Below, piece by piece: positions 47,778-58,263 of a DNA stretch of 64,000 nt (position 1 is its first letter; each line of letters begins with the position of its first letter). Origin of the DNA: Pseudolysobacter sp964466115 (lineage in GTDB: Bacteria > Pseudomonadota > Gammaproteobacteria > Xanthomonadales > Rhodanobacteraceae); assembly GCA_964466115.1 (NCBI GenBank), contig CAYXMH010000002.1:182978-246977 (forward strand), in the 5' to 3' direction. The notes under the pieces were generated by a model, which made no database searches, was not told where the DNA came from, and saw only the letters and a program-made list of their open reading frames with translations. A program made the translations under genes and the position numbers.

Positions 47778-48257
47778 TTACGTTTCGTAACGTACCGCGA
47801 CAATCTCAAACGTCTTGGTTCCGTTTGCGGCCTGAAACTCAAACGTATCGCCTTCGCTTTTGCCGATCAGTGCGCGCGCAAACGGAGAGCTAACGGAAAT
47901 TAGGGCTTGCTTTATATCGGCCTCCAAATCGCCCACGATTTGGTAGGTGACCTCGTCCCCGCTCGCCTCGTCCATCAATACCACCGTCGCGCCGAACACG
48001 ATGCGTGAGCCGGCGCTGAGCTTCGTGATATCGATCACCTCGGCATAGGATAAAGCCGCTTCCAGCTCTTGTATCCGCCCCTCGGTAAACCCCTGTTGCT
48101 CGCGCGCAGCGTGGTATTCGGCATTCTCTTTTAAATCGCCATGGGCACGCGCCTCGGCAATCGCACTGATAATCCTCGGCCGCTCCACCGACTTTAGCCG
48201 ATCCAATTCCGCACGTAAGCGATCGGCTCCGCGTTGGGTTAGTGGGGCTCGTTTCAT
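47778..48257 (-). CDS. greA: Transcription elongation factor GreA
   Basis: 159 residues, the usual length. It enters the RNA polymerase secondary channel and stimulates cleavage of backtracked RNA. The N-terminal coiled coil covers about 1-75 (ERPRIISAIAEARAHGDLKE, with the acidic tip NAEYHAAREQQGF). The C-terminal FKBP-like domain has VTYQIVGDLEADIKQALIS and SPFARALIGKSEGDTF. The ATG overlaps the carB stop codon (ATGA), an arrangement that couples it to pyrimidine/arginine gene expression. Confidence 0.97.
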   Translation of the reverse strand: MKRAPLTQRGADRLRAELDRLKSVERPRIISAIAEARAHGDLKENAEYHAAREQQGFTEGRIQELEAALSYAEVIDITKLSAGSRIVFGATVVLMDEASGDEVTYQIVGDLEADIKQALISVSSPFARALIGKSEGDTFEFQAANGTKTFEIVAVRYET

Positions 48258-51200
48258 GCTTTTAACTCCTGGTGCAATTCCTGCAAAGAATTCACTACCC
48301 CGTTATCGCGAAAATCCAACGAATGCAACAATGCTCTCGCCCCGGCGATGGTGGTTGAATAAGTAATACGCTGTTGCAACGCCTCGCGGCGAATGGAAAA
48401 CGAATCGGCAATCGCTTGTTTGCCTTCGGTCGTATTAACGATAAACACTATTTCACCGTTCTTAATCAAATCCACGATATGCGGACGGCCCTCGAGCACT
48501 TTATTGATCCGCTCGCACACCACGCCGTGCTGCAGCAAATAAGCGCAAGTACCTCCGGTCGCAACCAAATTAAACCCGCGCTTGATTAGGTCATTAGCGA
48601 CAGCCAACAAACGCGGCTTATCGCCCTCACGAACGCTTAAAAACGCTTTGCCCTGTTTTGGCGAAGCAATATTGGCGGCTTCATGGGCACGCGCAAACGC
48701 CGTGCCAAAGCTGCGGCCCACCCCCATGATCTCGCCGGTGGAACGCATTTCCGGACCAAGAATGGGGTCGACGTTTTGAAATTTCAAAAAAGGAAATATG
48801 GCTTCTTTTATTGAGTAGTACGATGGAATGACCTCCTTCGTTGTGCCTTGTTTCACGAGCGATTGGCCGACCATCGCACGAGCCGCGATTTTCGCCAGCG
48901 GCACCCCGGTCGCTTTGGAAACAAACGGCACTGTGCGCGAGGCGCGCGGATTGACTTCTAAAATGTAGATGGTGTCGCCCTGGATCGCAAATTGCGTGTT
49001 CATCAATCCAATGACTTTCAACTCGCGCGCCATTTGCGTGGCTTGGACCCGCATGCGGTTTTGAATCTCAATGGTCAACGAATAAGGCGGCAACGAACAG
49101 GATGAGTCGCCGGAATGCACGCCGGCTTCCTCGATATGCTCCATGATGCCGCCAATCAGCACATTACCCTCGGCATCGCAAACGATATCAACATCGACCT
49201 CGGTCGCATTATCCAAAAAGCGGTCCAACAACACTGGGGAGTCGTTGGAAACTCGCACCGCTTCGGTTATATAACGTTTCAAATCGGCATCGTCGTAGAC
49301 GATTTCCATCGCTCGCCCACCCAGTACGTAACTTGGACGCACCACCAACGGATAGCCAATTTCACGCGCCAAGGCAATCGCTTCATCCGGGTTGCGCGCG
49401 GTGCGGTTGGGTGGCTGCAGTAAACCGAGCTTAACGATCATTTGCTGGAACCGCTCGCGGTCCTCGGCAAGATCGATCGAGTCCGGCGAGGTACCGATCA
49501 CAGGAACGCCATTGGCTTCCAATGCGCGCGCAAGTTTTAACGGCGTTTGGCCGCCGTACTGAACGATCACGCCTTTCGGTTTTTCCTTGTCGACAATTTC
49601 AAGAACGTCTTCCAACGTTACCGGCTCGAAGTACAATCGATCCGATGTGTCGTAATCGGTCGAAACGGTCTCCGGATTGCAATTGACCATAATGGTTTCG
49701 TAACCATCCTCGCGCAGCGCCAGCGCCGCGTGCACGCAGCAATAGTCGAATTCAATTCCTTGGCCAATCCGATTGGGCCCGCCGCCCAGCACCATGATTT
49801 TGTCGCGCTGGCTGGGAGTGGCCTCGCACTCTTCTTCATACGTGGAATAAAGATACGCCGTACCGGTGGAAAATTCGCCGGCGCACGAATCCACGCGTTT
49901 ATAAACCGGACGCACATCAAACGCGCGGCGCAAATGGCGCACGGCGTTTTCATCGGTACCGAGCAGTGCGGCCAACCGCGCGTCGGAAAACCCCTTGCGT
50001 TTAAGGGCACGCATGCGTTTGGCATCGACGGCCATCATGCCTTGCTCGGCCACTTCCTTTTCGGTCGCGATCAAATCTTCAATCTGCGCCAAAAACCAAG
50101 GATCGATATGGGTTTGCTCGAACACCGCGTCCAACGTCAACCCGGCGCGAAACGCATCGCCTAAATAAAACATCCGCTCGGGGCTCGGTTCGCGCAATTC
50201 GCGCTTAAGCTCAATCACACCGTCTTCGCTAGTGAGAGCGAGCTTGGTCGGGTTTAGTCCGTCCACACCAATCTCCAATCCGCGCAAGGCCTTCTGTAAG
50301 GATTCTTGGAAAGTACGACCGATCGCCATCACTTCGCCGACCGACTTCATCTGCGTCGTCAACCGCGCGTCGGCGGTGGGGAATTTCTCAAAAGCAAAAC
50401 GCGGAATTTTAGTCACGACATAATCGATGCTCGGCTCGAACGACGCCGGCGTGCGTGAGGCGGTGATCTCATTGCGCAACTCGTTGAGCGTATACCCCAC
50501 CGCCAACTTCGCGGCCACCTTTGCGATGGGAAAACCGGTCGCTTTTGAAGCCAGTGCGGAAGAACGCGATACCCTTGGATTCATCTCGATAACAACGACG
50601 CGTCCGTTCTCGCTGTTCACCCCGAACTGGACATTGGAGCCCCCGGTGTCCACACCGATTTTTCGCAACACGGCGATCGAGGCATCGCGCAAACGTTGAT
50701 ATTCCTTATCGGTGAGCGTTTGCGCCGGCGCCACCGTGATTGAATCGCCGGTGTGCACGCCCATGGGGTCCAAATTCTCGATCGAGCAGACGATAATGCA
50801 GTTATCGGCGGTGTCGCGCACCACCTCCATTTCAAACTCTTTCCAGCCAAGCACCGACTCTTCGATCAACACCTCCCCAACCGGTGAAAGCTCCAAACCG
50901 CGGGCGACGATTTCGACGAATTCCTCGCGGTTATAAGCGATGCCGCCACCACTTCCCCCCAACGTGAACGAGGGGCGAATAATCGTCGGATACCCCACCT
51001 TGACCTGCGTTTCAAGCGCTTGCTCCAAACTGCGCGCAACCTCGGCCTTGGGCGTATCAAGCCCGATATCCGCCATCGCCAAACGAAACAGCTCCCGGTC
51101 CTCGGCCATACGAATCGCTTTGGGCGAAGCGCCAATCAATTCCACTTTAAACTTTTCCAAAATGCCGTGATCGGCCAGCTCCAGCGCCGTATTCAACGCC

Positions 51201-51481
51201 GTTTGCCCGCCCATCGTCGGCAATATCGCATCGGGGCGCTCTTTTTCAATAATCCGCGCGATCGTCTGCCAGTTGATCGGTTCGATATACACCGCATCGG
51301 CCATATCCGGATCGGTCATGATCGTGGCCGGATTGGAGTTCACCAAAATCACCCGATATCCTTCTTCACGCAAGGCTTTACAAGCTTGCGCGCCGGAATA
51401 ATCGAACTCACAAGCCTGCCCGATCACGATCGGCCCTGCCCCGATAAGAAGAATGCTGCGAATGTCAGTGCGCTTTGGCAT
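48254..51481 (-). CDS. carB: Carbamoyl-phosphate synthase large subunit
   Basis: 1075 residues, full length. It makes carbamoyl phosphate from ammonia released by CarA, bicarbonate and two ATP. The two duplicated ATP-grasp halves are each introduced by a GAGPIVIGQACEFDYSGAQ-type motif (second copy GGGPNRIGQGIEFDYCCVHA). The C-terminal allosteric MGS domain (GKAFLSVREGDKPRLLAVAN) follows. It overlaps greA by four bases and is preceded by a small membrane-protein gene that separates it from carA. Confidence 0.98.
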   Translation of the reverse strand: MPKRTDIRSILLIGAGPIVIGQACEFDYSGAQACKALREEGYRVILVNSNPATIMTDPDMADAVYIEPINWQTIARIIEKERPDAILPTMGGQTALNTALELADHGILEKFKVELIGASPKAIRMAEDRELFRLAMADIGLDTPKAEVARSLEQALETQVKVGYPTIIRPSFTLGGSGGGIAYNREEFVEIVARGLELSPVGEVLIEESVLGWKEFEMEVVRDTADNCIIVCSIENLDPMGVHTGDSITVAPAQTLTDKEYQRLRDASIAVLRKIGVDTGGSNVQFGVNSENGRVVVIEMNPRVSRSSALASKATGFPIAKVAAKLAVGYTLNELRNEITASRTPASFEPSIDYVVTKIPRFAFEKFPTADARLTTQMKSVGEVMAIGRTFQESLQKALRGLEIGVDGLNPTKLALTSEDGVIELKRELREPSPERMFYLGDAFRAGLTLDAVFEQTHIDPWFLAQIEDLIATEKEVAEQGMMAVDAKRMRALKRKGFSDARLAALLGTDENAVRHLRRAFDVRPVYKRVDSCAGEFSTGTAYLYSTYEEECEATPSQRDKIMVLGGGPNRIGQGIEFDYCCVHAALALREDGYETIMVNCNPETVSTDYDTSDRLYFEPVTLEDVLEIVDKEKPKGVIVQYGGQTPLKLARALEANGVPVIGTSPDSIDLAEDRERFQQMIVKLGLLQPPNRTARNPDEAIALAREIGYPLVVRPSYVLGGRAMEIVYDDADLKRYITEAVRVSNDSPVLLDRFLDNATEVDVDIVCDAEGNVLIGGIMEHIEEAGVHSGDSSCSLPPYSLTIEIQNRMRVQATQMARELKVIGLMNTQFAIQGDTIYILEVNPRASRTVPFVSKATGVPLAKIAARAMVGQSLVKQGTTKEVIPSYYSIKEAIFPFLKFQNVDPILGPEMRSTGEIMGVGRSFGTAFARAHEAANIASPKQGKAFLSVREGDKPRLLAVANDLIKRGFNLVATGGTCAYLLQHGVVCERINKVLEGRPHIVDLIKNGEIVFIVNTTEGKQAIADSFSIRREALQQRITYSTTIAGARALLHSLDFRDNGVVNSLQELHQELKA

Positions 51482-51518
51482 GATCGGTATAATGTATGTT
51501 ATTTAATTTTTTAAAATA

Positions 51519-51863
51519 TCAATTGGAAAACACGTACCCAAGCGCTGCCAAATGCTGTTTCAGCCACAAATACAGGCAAACCCCGCCGGCGAACCCAACG
51601 ATCACGAACAGCCAGCCCCATAAAGACGATTTACCATAGCGCTTGGCGGTTTCCGCATCGTTGTGAATCAACGCGTGAAAATGCTCGCCACCAATAACAA
51701 ACCCAAGCCCGACAATTAATAAAATCGGTATCGCCACCGCACCTTTCATTGAAAGACGCACAGACAGACCAAGCACGGCATCGTGCAACGGCGCATAGAC
51801 CTCAAAATACGCGATGGCCGCCGTTAGTAATAAGAGAAACAATCCCAATGAGCGGTACTTCAC
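51519..51863 (-). CDS. Small membrane protein between carA and carB
   Basis: 114 residues with three hydrophobic segments: about 5-22 (SLGLFLLLLTAAIAYFEV), 42-58 (VAIPILLIVGLGFVIGG) and 84-103 (WGWLFVIVGFAGGVCLYLWL). No family is recognised and no catalytic motif is visible. It is 28 bp after carA and 37 bp before carB on the same strand, so it must be cotranscribed. An inserted gene in the normally adjacent carAB pair is unusual, but its composition is like its neighbours. Confidence 0.75.
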   Translation of the reverse strand: MKYRSLGLFLLLLTAAIAYFEVYAPLHDAVLGLSVRLSMKGAVAIPILLIVGLGFVIGGEHFHALIHNDAETAKRYGKSSLWGWLFVIVGFAGGVCLYLWLKQHLAALGYVFSN

Positions 51864-51891
51864 GATAGGCTCCTTAAAACCGGGCGGTTCG

Positions 51892-53055
51892 TCATACGGC
51901 TTGGCGTATTACAGCCTGAGCCGAGGGCTGACGCTGCCCTTCCAACAAGACGATAAACCGATCGAATAAGGCCGCCACGTCATGGGGACCGGGACTTGCT
52001 TCAGGATGACCTTGAAAACCGAACGCGGGTGCATCGTTCATCTGAATTCCCTGCAACGAACCATCGAACAGCGAACGATGCGTCGCGGTTACATTCTTCG
52101 GTAAGGTCGCCTCGTCAACGGCAAACCCGTGATTTTGGCTCGAAATCATCACCGAGCCGGACGCGACATCCTGCACCGGATGGTTAGCGCCGTGATGGCC
52201 AAATTTCATTTTGACGGTGCGCGCACCACACGCAAGCCCGAGCAATTGATGCCCAAGACAAATGCCAAAAACAGGAATTTTTTGCTTTATAAACTCGCGA
52301 ATGGCGGTAATTGCATAATCGCAAGGTTCTGGATCGCCGGGGCCGTTGGATAAGAAAATGCCATCCGGTTTAAGCGCCAATACTCGATCCGCTGCCGTCT
52401 GCGCCGGAACCACTGTAACGTCGCAGCCGCGATCCACCAATAGGCGCAAGATGTTTCGCTTAATGCCGAAGTCATAGGCAACTACCCGATATTTACCCGG
52501 CGTTCGCCGGAAAGCGGCGGTGTCAAGATCGTAACTGCCGGAATCGAACCGATAGCTCTCCTTCGTACTAACGACTTTCGCCAAATCCATACCCTTTAGA
52601 CCGGGAAACGCACGCGCCGCTTCCTGTACTTGCTCCTGCGACAGGCCGGAACCTGCGGCAATGCAGCCGCCCTGCGCCCCGCCCTCGCGCAGAATGCGCG
52701 TAAGGCGTCGGGTATCAATATCGGCAATCGCCACGATGCCGTGCCTGCGCAAATAGCCATCCAATGTTTCGGTGCTGCGCCAACTGCTGGCGCGTAACGG
52801 TAAATTGCGGATGATCAATCCAGTGGCGTGCACTCGATCGGACTCTTCATCAATCGCGGTACAACCGGTGTTGCCGATATGCGGATAGGTTAAAGTGATT
52901 AACTGCTGCGCATAGGATGGGTCGGTTAATATCTCCTGATACCCGGTCATTGCGGTGTTGAAAACGACTTCCCCGCAACTTAATCCCTCTGCACCAATGG
53001 AAACGCCGTGAAACAAACTGCCATCGGCCAGTGCCAGTAATGCAGGGGTGCTCAC
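51892..53055 (-). CDS. carA: Carbamoyl-phosphate synthase small subunit (glutaminase)
   Basis: 387 residues. It hydrolyses glutamine and passes ammonia to CarB. The N-terminal domain starts LALADGSLFHGVSIGAEG. The class I amidotransferase domain has the catalytic Cys in VFGICLGHQLLGLACG and the His-Glu pair in FQGHPEASPGPHD. GTG start. It is first of the carA-ORF-carB-greA-rpfE-recJ series and divergent from the alpha-2-macroglobulin gene across about 258 bp, where its promoter must lie. No operator was identified. Confidence 0.97.
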   Translation of the reverse strand: MSTPALLALADGSLFHGVSIGAEGLSCGEVVFNTAMTGYQEILTDPSYAQQLITLTYPHIGNTGCTAIDEESDRVHATGLIIRNLPLRASSWRSTETLDGYLRRHGIVAIADIDTRRLTRILREGGAQGGCIAAGSGLSQEQVQEAARAFPGLKGMDLAKVVSTKESYRFDSGSYDLDTAAFRRTPGKYRVVAYDFGIKRNILRLLVDRGCDVTVVPAQTAADRVLALKPDGIFLSNGPGDPEPCDYAITAIREFIKQKIPVFGICLGHQLLGLACGARTVKMKFGHHGANHPVQDVASGSVMISSQNHGFAVDEATLPKNVTATHRSLFDGSLQGIQMNDAPAFGFQGHPEASPGPHDVAALFDRFIVLLEGQRQPSAQAVIRQAV

Positions 53056-53313
53056 AATGCTTCGCCTTATCTATAAGTTTCGATGCTGATCGTGCATGAT
53101 CGGTCGGTTTCAAGTTCACCTTCACCCAAACCGTAGGTGTGCCGACACGCATGATCCGTACAAACCGATCCGTGCAAGCTGATTAAAGGGAACTCGGGCG
53201 AGCGAGAATGATAAGCGTCTGCGCCAGGTGTGTCCACTAAAGTAACCGCCAAACTTCAATCAGGCCGGGCTAGCCGACTATACTTAACACGGTTCAAGCC
53301 TTAAGGAATCCGA

Positions 53314-56300
53314 ATGCCGCACTTGCTAGCGCTATCCCATCGCACGGCTCTAAAAGCATCGATCCTACTTTTATTGTTATCGCTTTTGGTCGCCTGCAAC
53401 ACACCCGAATCCCCCTCCCCGCAACGATCCAGCAATAACGTCTCTACATCGCCCCGGGTTGAGGGGTTCGCGCTTATCAGCGCCAATGCGGATACCGATG
53501 AAACCCGACCAACGATTGTTTTGGAGTTTTCAAGACAGCTGGTCGGTGCACAAAAATTCGACGAGTTGCTGGATTTGCGCGGAGCAAAAGGCGAAACCAT
53601 CAAAGGCAGCTGGATTCTCGACCAAGACGGCACGCACCTGCGTTTTCCGTATCTTGAGGCAAACCAAAACTACAAATTGCGCATCAAAGCGGAGCTGAGC
53701 GCCGTTGACGGAAAAACCTTAAGCAAACCGATAGAGAAAGAAATTTATTCCGGCCCATTGCAACCGGTGGTTGGTTTCGCCAGCCAAGGCAGTGTGCTGC
53801 CCGCGCACGACTCGCAAGGCCTTCCGGTAGTCACTCTAAACGTTCACGAGGCCGACGTGGAGTTTTTCCGCGTAAGAGAAAAAGAGCTGTCGGTGTTTTT
53901 CTCAAATTATCAAAAAAACAGTCAACGCGGGTATTGGGCGCTGGATCGATTAACGAAAATCGCCGATTCGATTTACACCAACCGCTTCATTTTGGAAGCC
54001 AAGCCGAACGAACGCTCGTTATCGTACTTGCCCGTCCAAAGCATCAGTGAACTGACGAAACCGGGATTGTATTTCGCGGTCATGAAGCGCGCCGGGCATT
54101 TTGCCGGCCAATACGAAACGTGCTTCTTTTTCGTAAGCGATATCGGCGTCCACGTGCGTGTGCACAAGAATCGGCTTTGGGTGCATACCGCTTCGTTGCG
54201 CACCGGAAACCCCTTAAACGATGTCGACATCCGCATCTTGGATAAATCGGGCAACAGCGTTGCGGTGAAAGGCACTCACACTGGAGAAGACGGCAATGTG
54301 GAATTTGCGTACCAGTTAAAACCGGAGCACGTGGTCGTTGCGCAATTGGGCAGCGATGTATCGCTGCTGCCGTTCAATCAACCAGCGCTGGATTTATCCG
54401 ATTTTTCCGTTACTGGTCGTAAGCAGGACTCCTATGACGTATTTTCCTGGTCCGGACGCGATTTGTATCGTCCCGGAGAAACCGTGCGCGTTTGCGCACT
54501 GCTGCGAGATTACGATGGTAAACCCATCAAACCGCAACCGTTGATCGCGACCTTAAAAACCCCCGACGGTCGAAATTTTGCAACCGCCAACCTTGAACCA
54601 CAGGATCTTGGTTACTTCGAATTCACCCGGCTGATACCAGAGGACGCCCCTACCGGCCGCTGGCAGCTGGAATTCCGCTTAGACCCCGCACAAAAGGACA
54701 CCGCGCACCGGTTTGCTTTCCGCGTTGAGGAGTTCTTGCCGGAGCGTTTGAAGCTCGACATCGATAGCCCGAAAGAGCTGTTGCGGCCGGGCGAGCCGTT
54801 CCCACTCACGGTTCAGGCCGATTACCTCTACGGCACCCCCGCAGCACGCAATCGTTTTAGCGCAAAGCTCATCGTCACCCCGGATCAACATCCAATCGCT
54901 ACCCGCAAAGAATTCTTCTTCGGCGATCCGCTGATCGAGTTGCCGAAAAATACCGACGATGTCCTTGATACCACGCTCGATGATGATGGCTATCTCGCGG
55001 CAAACCTTCCCTTGCTGCCTGACACGAAATTGACCGCACCGGTCAGCGCGGTCATTTCCGGAAGTGTGTTTGAAAGCGGTGGACGAACCGTCACCCGCAC
55101 ACTGAAGCGCACCGTATGGCCGGCGCCAGCGCTAGTGGGTGTGCGTCCGTTGTTTGATCCAAAGGATGGCGCCGACTCCAACAGCATCGCAAGCTTCGAG
55201 GTAATCCGCAGCGACCCAAGCGGCCAGCTGCTACCAAGCGAAAAAATGCGCGTGGTATTAAAGCACGAACTGCGCGAATACCATTGGGCTTACGATCACG
55301 ACAGCGGTTGGCGTTTTGATTACACCCAACTATGGGAAAACACCAACACCGAAGATCTTACCTTGGCCGCCGGCGTTCCAGGACAAGTGAATGTACGCGT
55401 TGCCTGGGGCGAGTATCGATTGGAAATTACCGATCCGCAAAGCGGCTTGACCATGCAATACCCCTTCGTCGCCGGCTGGAGCATGGACAACCAAAACCGC
55501 GGCAAGGAAGCACGCCCCGACAAGGTGAAATTGGCACTCGACAAAGAGCGCTATCACGCTGGCGATACGTTAAAAGTAACCATCACCCCGCCACAACCGG
55601 GACCCGGAGTGTTATTGGTCGAATCCGATCACCTACTGTATGCCAAGAACATTGACGCTACGGCCGGTGCTAATTACGAGATTCCGGTGACGGGCGAATT
55701 CGAACGCCACGATGTGTATGTCACGGCCTTGGTATTTCGCCCCAGCAGCGGACTGCAGCACATTACACCGAACCGCGCCGTTGGCGTTGCACAAGTACCA
55801 ATGGATCGGCGTAAGCGCATGATCACCGCCGAGCTTAACGCCATCGATAAACTGCGTCCGAACCAAGATCTCGAGGTTACGGTAAAGGCAAGCGCACTGG
55901 CTGGAAAGCCCGCGTTTGTTACTTTGTCTGCCGTGGATTTGGGTATTATTAATATCACCCGATTCCCCATTCCGGATGCGGCGCAGTACTTATTTGCCCA
56001 GCGCGCGCTGAGCGTTGACGCCTACGATTTATACGGCCGTGTTATCGAGAATTATTCCGGAACGCAAGCAAAACTGCGCTACGGAGGTGATGCCTTGATA
56101 ACCGCCTTGCCGCAAGCGCGACGGCCAACGGCGAAAGCGCTGACTGTCGATTTGTTCAGCGGTCCCGTGCAGCTAGACGCAAAGGGCGAGGCCAAGCTCA
56201 CCGTGCACATACCGGATTTTAACGGCACGTTACGCCTCGCTGCGCTGGTCTATGGCGAATCGCAATATGCCACGGCACAGGGTGAAACCCTGGTGCAGGC

Positions 56301-58212
56301 GCCGTTGGTCGCCGAAGTATCGACGCCACGGGTTATGGCTCCCGGTGATACCGCGATGCTAACGCTGGACATGCAGAATTTCTCGGGCAGCGCACGCGAG
56401 TTCGCCGTTCAAGTACGCGCGCAACCGCCCTTGGCCATCGACAATGGCGAACGCAAAATGAAGCTCGCCAATGGTGCGAAAAGCACATCCAGTTTTTCGC
56501 TTAAGGCGCTGAATGGCTTCGGTAACGGAAAGTTCAGCGTGCTGGCACAAAGTGGGGACATAAAAATTGAACGCCAATTTGAGATTGCGGTGCGTCCGGC
56601 CTACCCCATTTCTCGCGACTCCACTCCAAAGGTGTTGAACACGGGCGACACGCTCAATATTGGCAGCGACACCATCGCGGGATTAATACCCGAATCGGTT
56701 ACCGCGCAGGTCATTCTAAGCGCGCTGCCACCATTGCCGTTTGGCGCGGCGATAAAACAATTGCGAGATTACGCGTACGGCTGCCTGGAGCAGACCACCA
56801 GCAAAGCATTTCCTCTAATTTGGCTAGACGCCACTACAGCAAAAAAACTGGGCGTGCCTGAATTAGAAACCGATCAACGCCAAAAGCAGCTTGAACTTGC
56901 GTTCAGCCGTCTATCGTCATTTCAGCAAGACAACGGCCATTTTTCGATGTGGGGAGGCGACTCCTACAGCAATACCGCATTGACTCCGTATGTGGCGGAA
57001 TTGCTGATCGATGCGCGCGACGCCGGCTATCCCATTCCCGAAGCCACGTTACAAAAAGCATTGCTGCGGTTAAATGAGGATTTACTCAGCGGCGGTGATC
57101 CACACTACGGGGATGAACATGCGGATCATCTTAGGTTGGCAACCGATGCCTATGCCGGCTATGTGCTGGCGCGGGTGCAACGCGCCCCGCTTGGTACGCT
57201 GCGTGTGTTGTACGACAACGACCGAGACAAGCTGATCGCACCATTGCCGTTATTGCATTTAGGGCTTGCCCTCACACTACAGGGCGACAAGCCGCGCGGC
57301 GAAAAAGCGATACAAGAGGCCTTCAGCAAAGATTGGCCGCAGCGGCCTTCCGATCTTGACGATTACGGTTCTGAATTGCGCGATCTTGCATTGATGTTGG
57401 CGCTTACGCACGAACACGGGATAGCCAATTCCGATTTTGACGAAAAAATATTTTCTCTAGCGAGAAATTATATTGCCCGCAAACACGCCAGCCCAGCGTA
57501 CCTCAGCACCCAGGAAATGGTTGCGTTGTTCCGTCTTGGGCGGCAATTGTTGCAAACAGAATCGTCCACATTCGGCGGCACCTTTAATGTGAATGGCAAT
57601 GCCTCGCAGTTTGCGGCGGAAAAGATGTGGGGGCGCACGTTTAACGGTGCGGACATTCTTCACGGTATCCATATCGCCCCCAATAGCGCCAAAACCATTT
57701 ATGCCTCCCAAGACGTAGCCGGCTACCCGATCAAGGCGCCGCCAGCGGACGCGAGCAAAATCGCGATCAAGCGCTCGTGGTTCACCACCTCGGGTGAGCC
57801 TTTCAACGCCGATACGCTAATCGAGGGCGAGAGTTTAATCGCCGCAATTACGTTGGAAGCCCGCGAGGCAATGCCAGATGCGTTGGTAACGGACCTGCTG
57901 CCCGGAGGCTTGGAAATTGAAAATCTCAATTTAAGCGATGCCAAGCAATGGCAAAACGTCGTAATCGACGGCGTTCATATGAACGAGCGTGAAACCAGTT
58001 ACAACCTTCGCCACGAGGAATACCGGGAAGATCGCTACATAGCATCAATAAAATTGGAAAAAGGAGTAAAGGTTCATTTATTTTACTTAGTGCGGGCGGT
58101 ATCGCCCGGCACTTATGCCGTACCGCCGTCATTGGTGGATGATATGTATCGACCGGAACTGCGCGGAATCGGGGCTAATAAACCGGAAACACTGCGGGTG
58201 GTGGAGCCGTAG
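53314..58212 (+). CDS. Bacterial alpha-2-macroglobulin lipoprotein (thioester type)
   Basis: 1632 residues. A lipoprotein signal with lipobox LVAC (Cys28) is followed by a string of MG beta-sandwich domains (GETVRVCALLRDYDGKPIKP). The thioester motif CLEQ lies near residue 1156 in YGCLEQTTSKAFPLIWLD, inside the alpha/alpha-barrel TED. Such proteins (YfhM/ECAM in E. coli) trap attacking proteases in the periplasm. AAGGA precedes the ATG. The usual partner, penicillin-binding protein 1C, is not adjacent. The gene is alone on the plus strand. Confidence 0.95.
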   Translation: MPHLLALSHRTALKASILLLLLSLLVACNTPESPSPQRSSNNVSTSPRVEGFALISANADTDETRPTIVLEFSRQLVGAQKFDELLDLRGAKGETIKGSWILDQDGTHLRFPYLEANQNYKLRIKAELSAVDGKTLSKPIEKEIYSGPLQPVVGFASQGSVLPAHDSQGLPVVTLNVHEADVEFFRVREKELSVFFSNYQKNSQRGYWALDRLTKIADSIYTNRFILEAKPNERSLSYLPVQSISELTKPGLYFAVMKRAGHFAGQYETCFFFVSDIGVHVRVHKNRLWVHTASLRTGNPLNDVDIRILDKSGNSVAVKGTHTGEDGNVEFAYQLKPEHVVVAQLGSDVSLLPFNQPALDLSDFSVTGRKQDSYDVFSWSGRDLYRPGETVRVCALLRDYDGKPIKPQPLIATLKTPDGRNFATANLEPQDLGYFEFTRLIPEDAPTGRWQLEFRLDPAQKDTAHRFAFRVEEFLPERLKLDIDSPKELLRPGEPFPLTVQADYLYGTPAARNRFSAKLIVTPDQHPIATRKEFFFGDPLIELPKNTDDVLDTTLDDDGYLAANLPLLPDTKLTAPVSAVISGSVFESGGRTVTRTLKRTVWPAPALVGVRPLFDPKDGADSNSIASFEVIRSDPSGQLLPSEKMRVVLKHELREYHWAYDHDSGWRFDYTQLWENTNTEDLTLAAGVPGQVNVRVAWGEYRLEITDPQSGLTMQYPFVAGWSMDNQNRGKEARPDKVKLALDKERYHAGDTLKVTITPPQPGPGVLLVESDHLLYAKNIDATAGANYEIPVTGEFERHDVYVTALVFRPSSGLQHITPNRAVGVAQVPMDRRKRMITAELNAIDKLRPNQDLEVTVKASALAGKPAFVTLSAVDLGIINITRFPIPDAAQYLFAQRALSVDAYDLYGRVIENYSGTQAKLRYGGDALITALPQARRPTAKALTVDLFSGPVQLDAKGEAKLTVHIPDFNGTLRLAALVYGESQYATAQGETLVQAPLVAEVSTPRVMAPGDTAMLTLDMQNFSGSAREFAVQVRAQPPLAIDNGERKMKLANGAKSTSSFSLKALNGFGNGKFSVLAQSGDIKIERQFEIAVRPAYPISRDSTPKVLNTGDTLNIGSDTIAGLIPESVTAQVILSALPPLPFGAAIKQLRDYAYGCLEQTTSKAFPLIWLDATTAKKLGVPELETDQRQKQLELAFSRLSSFQQDNGHFSMWGGDSYSNTALTPYVAELLIDARDAGYPIPEATLQKALLRLNEDLLSGGDPHYGDEHADHLRLATDAYAGYVLARVQRAPLGTLRVLYDNDRDKLIAPLPLLHLGLALTLQGDKPRGEKAIQEAFSKDWPQRPSDLDDYGSELRDLALMLALTHEHGIANSDFDEKIFSLARNYIARKHASPAYLSTQEMVALFRLGRQLLQTESSTFGGTFNVNGNASQFAAEKMWGRTFNGADILHGIHIAPNSAKTIYASQDVAGYPIKAPPADASKIAIKRSWFTTSGEPFNADTLIEGESLIAAITLEAREAMPDALVTDLLPGGLEIENLNLSDAKQWQNVVIDGVHMNERETSYNLRHEEYREDRYIASIKLEKGVKVHLFYLVRAVSPGTYAVPPSLVDDMYRPELRGIGANKPETLRVVEP

Positions 58213-58263
58213 GCTTTTGTATTCACGAATCTTGCTGAGGATTGGCCCAGGAACGCGATTGTT

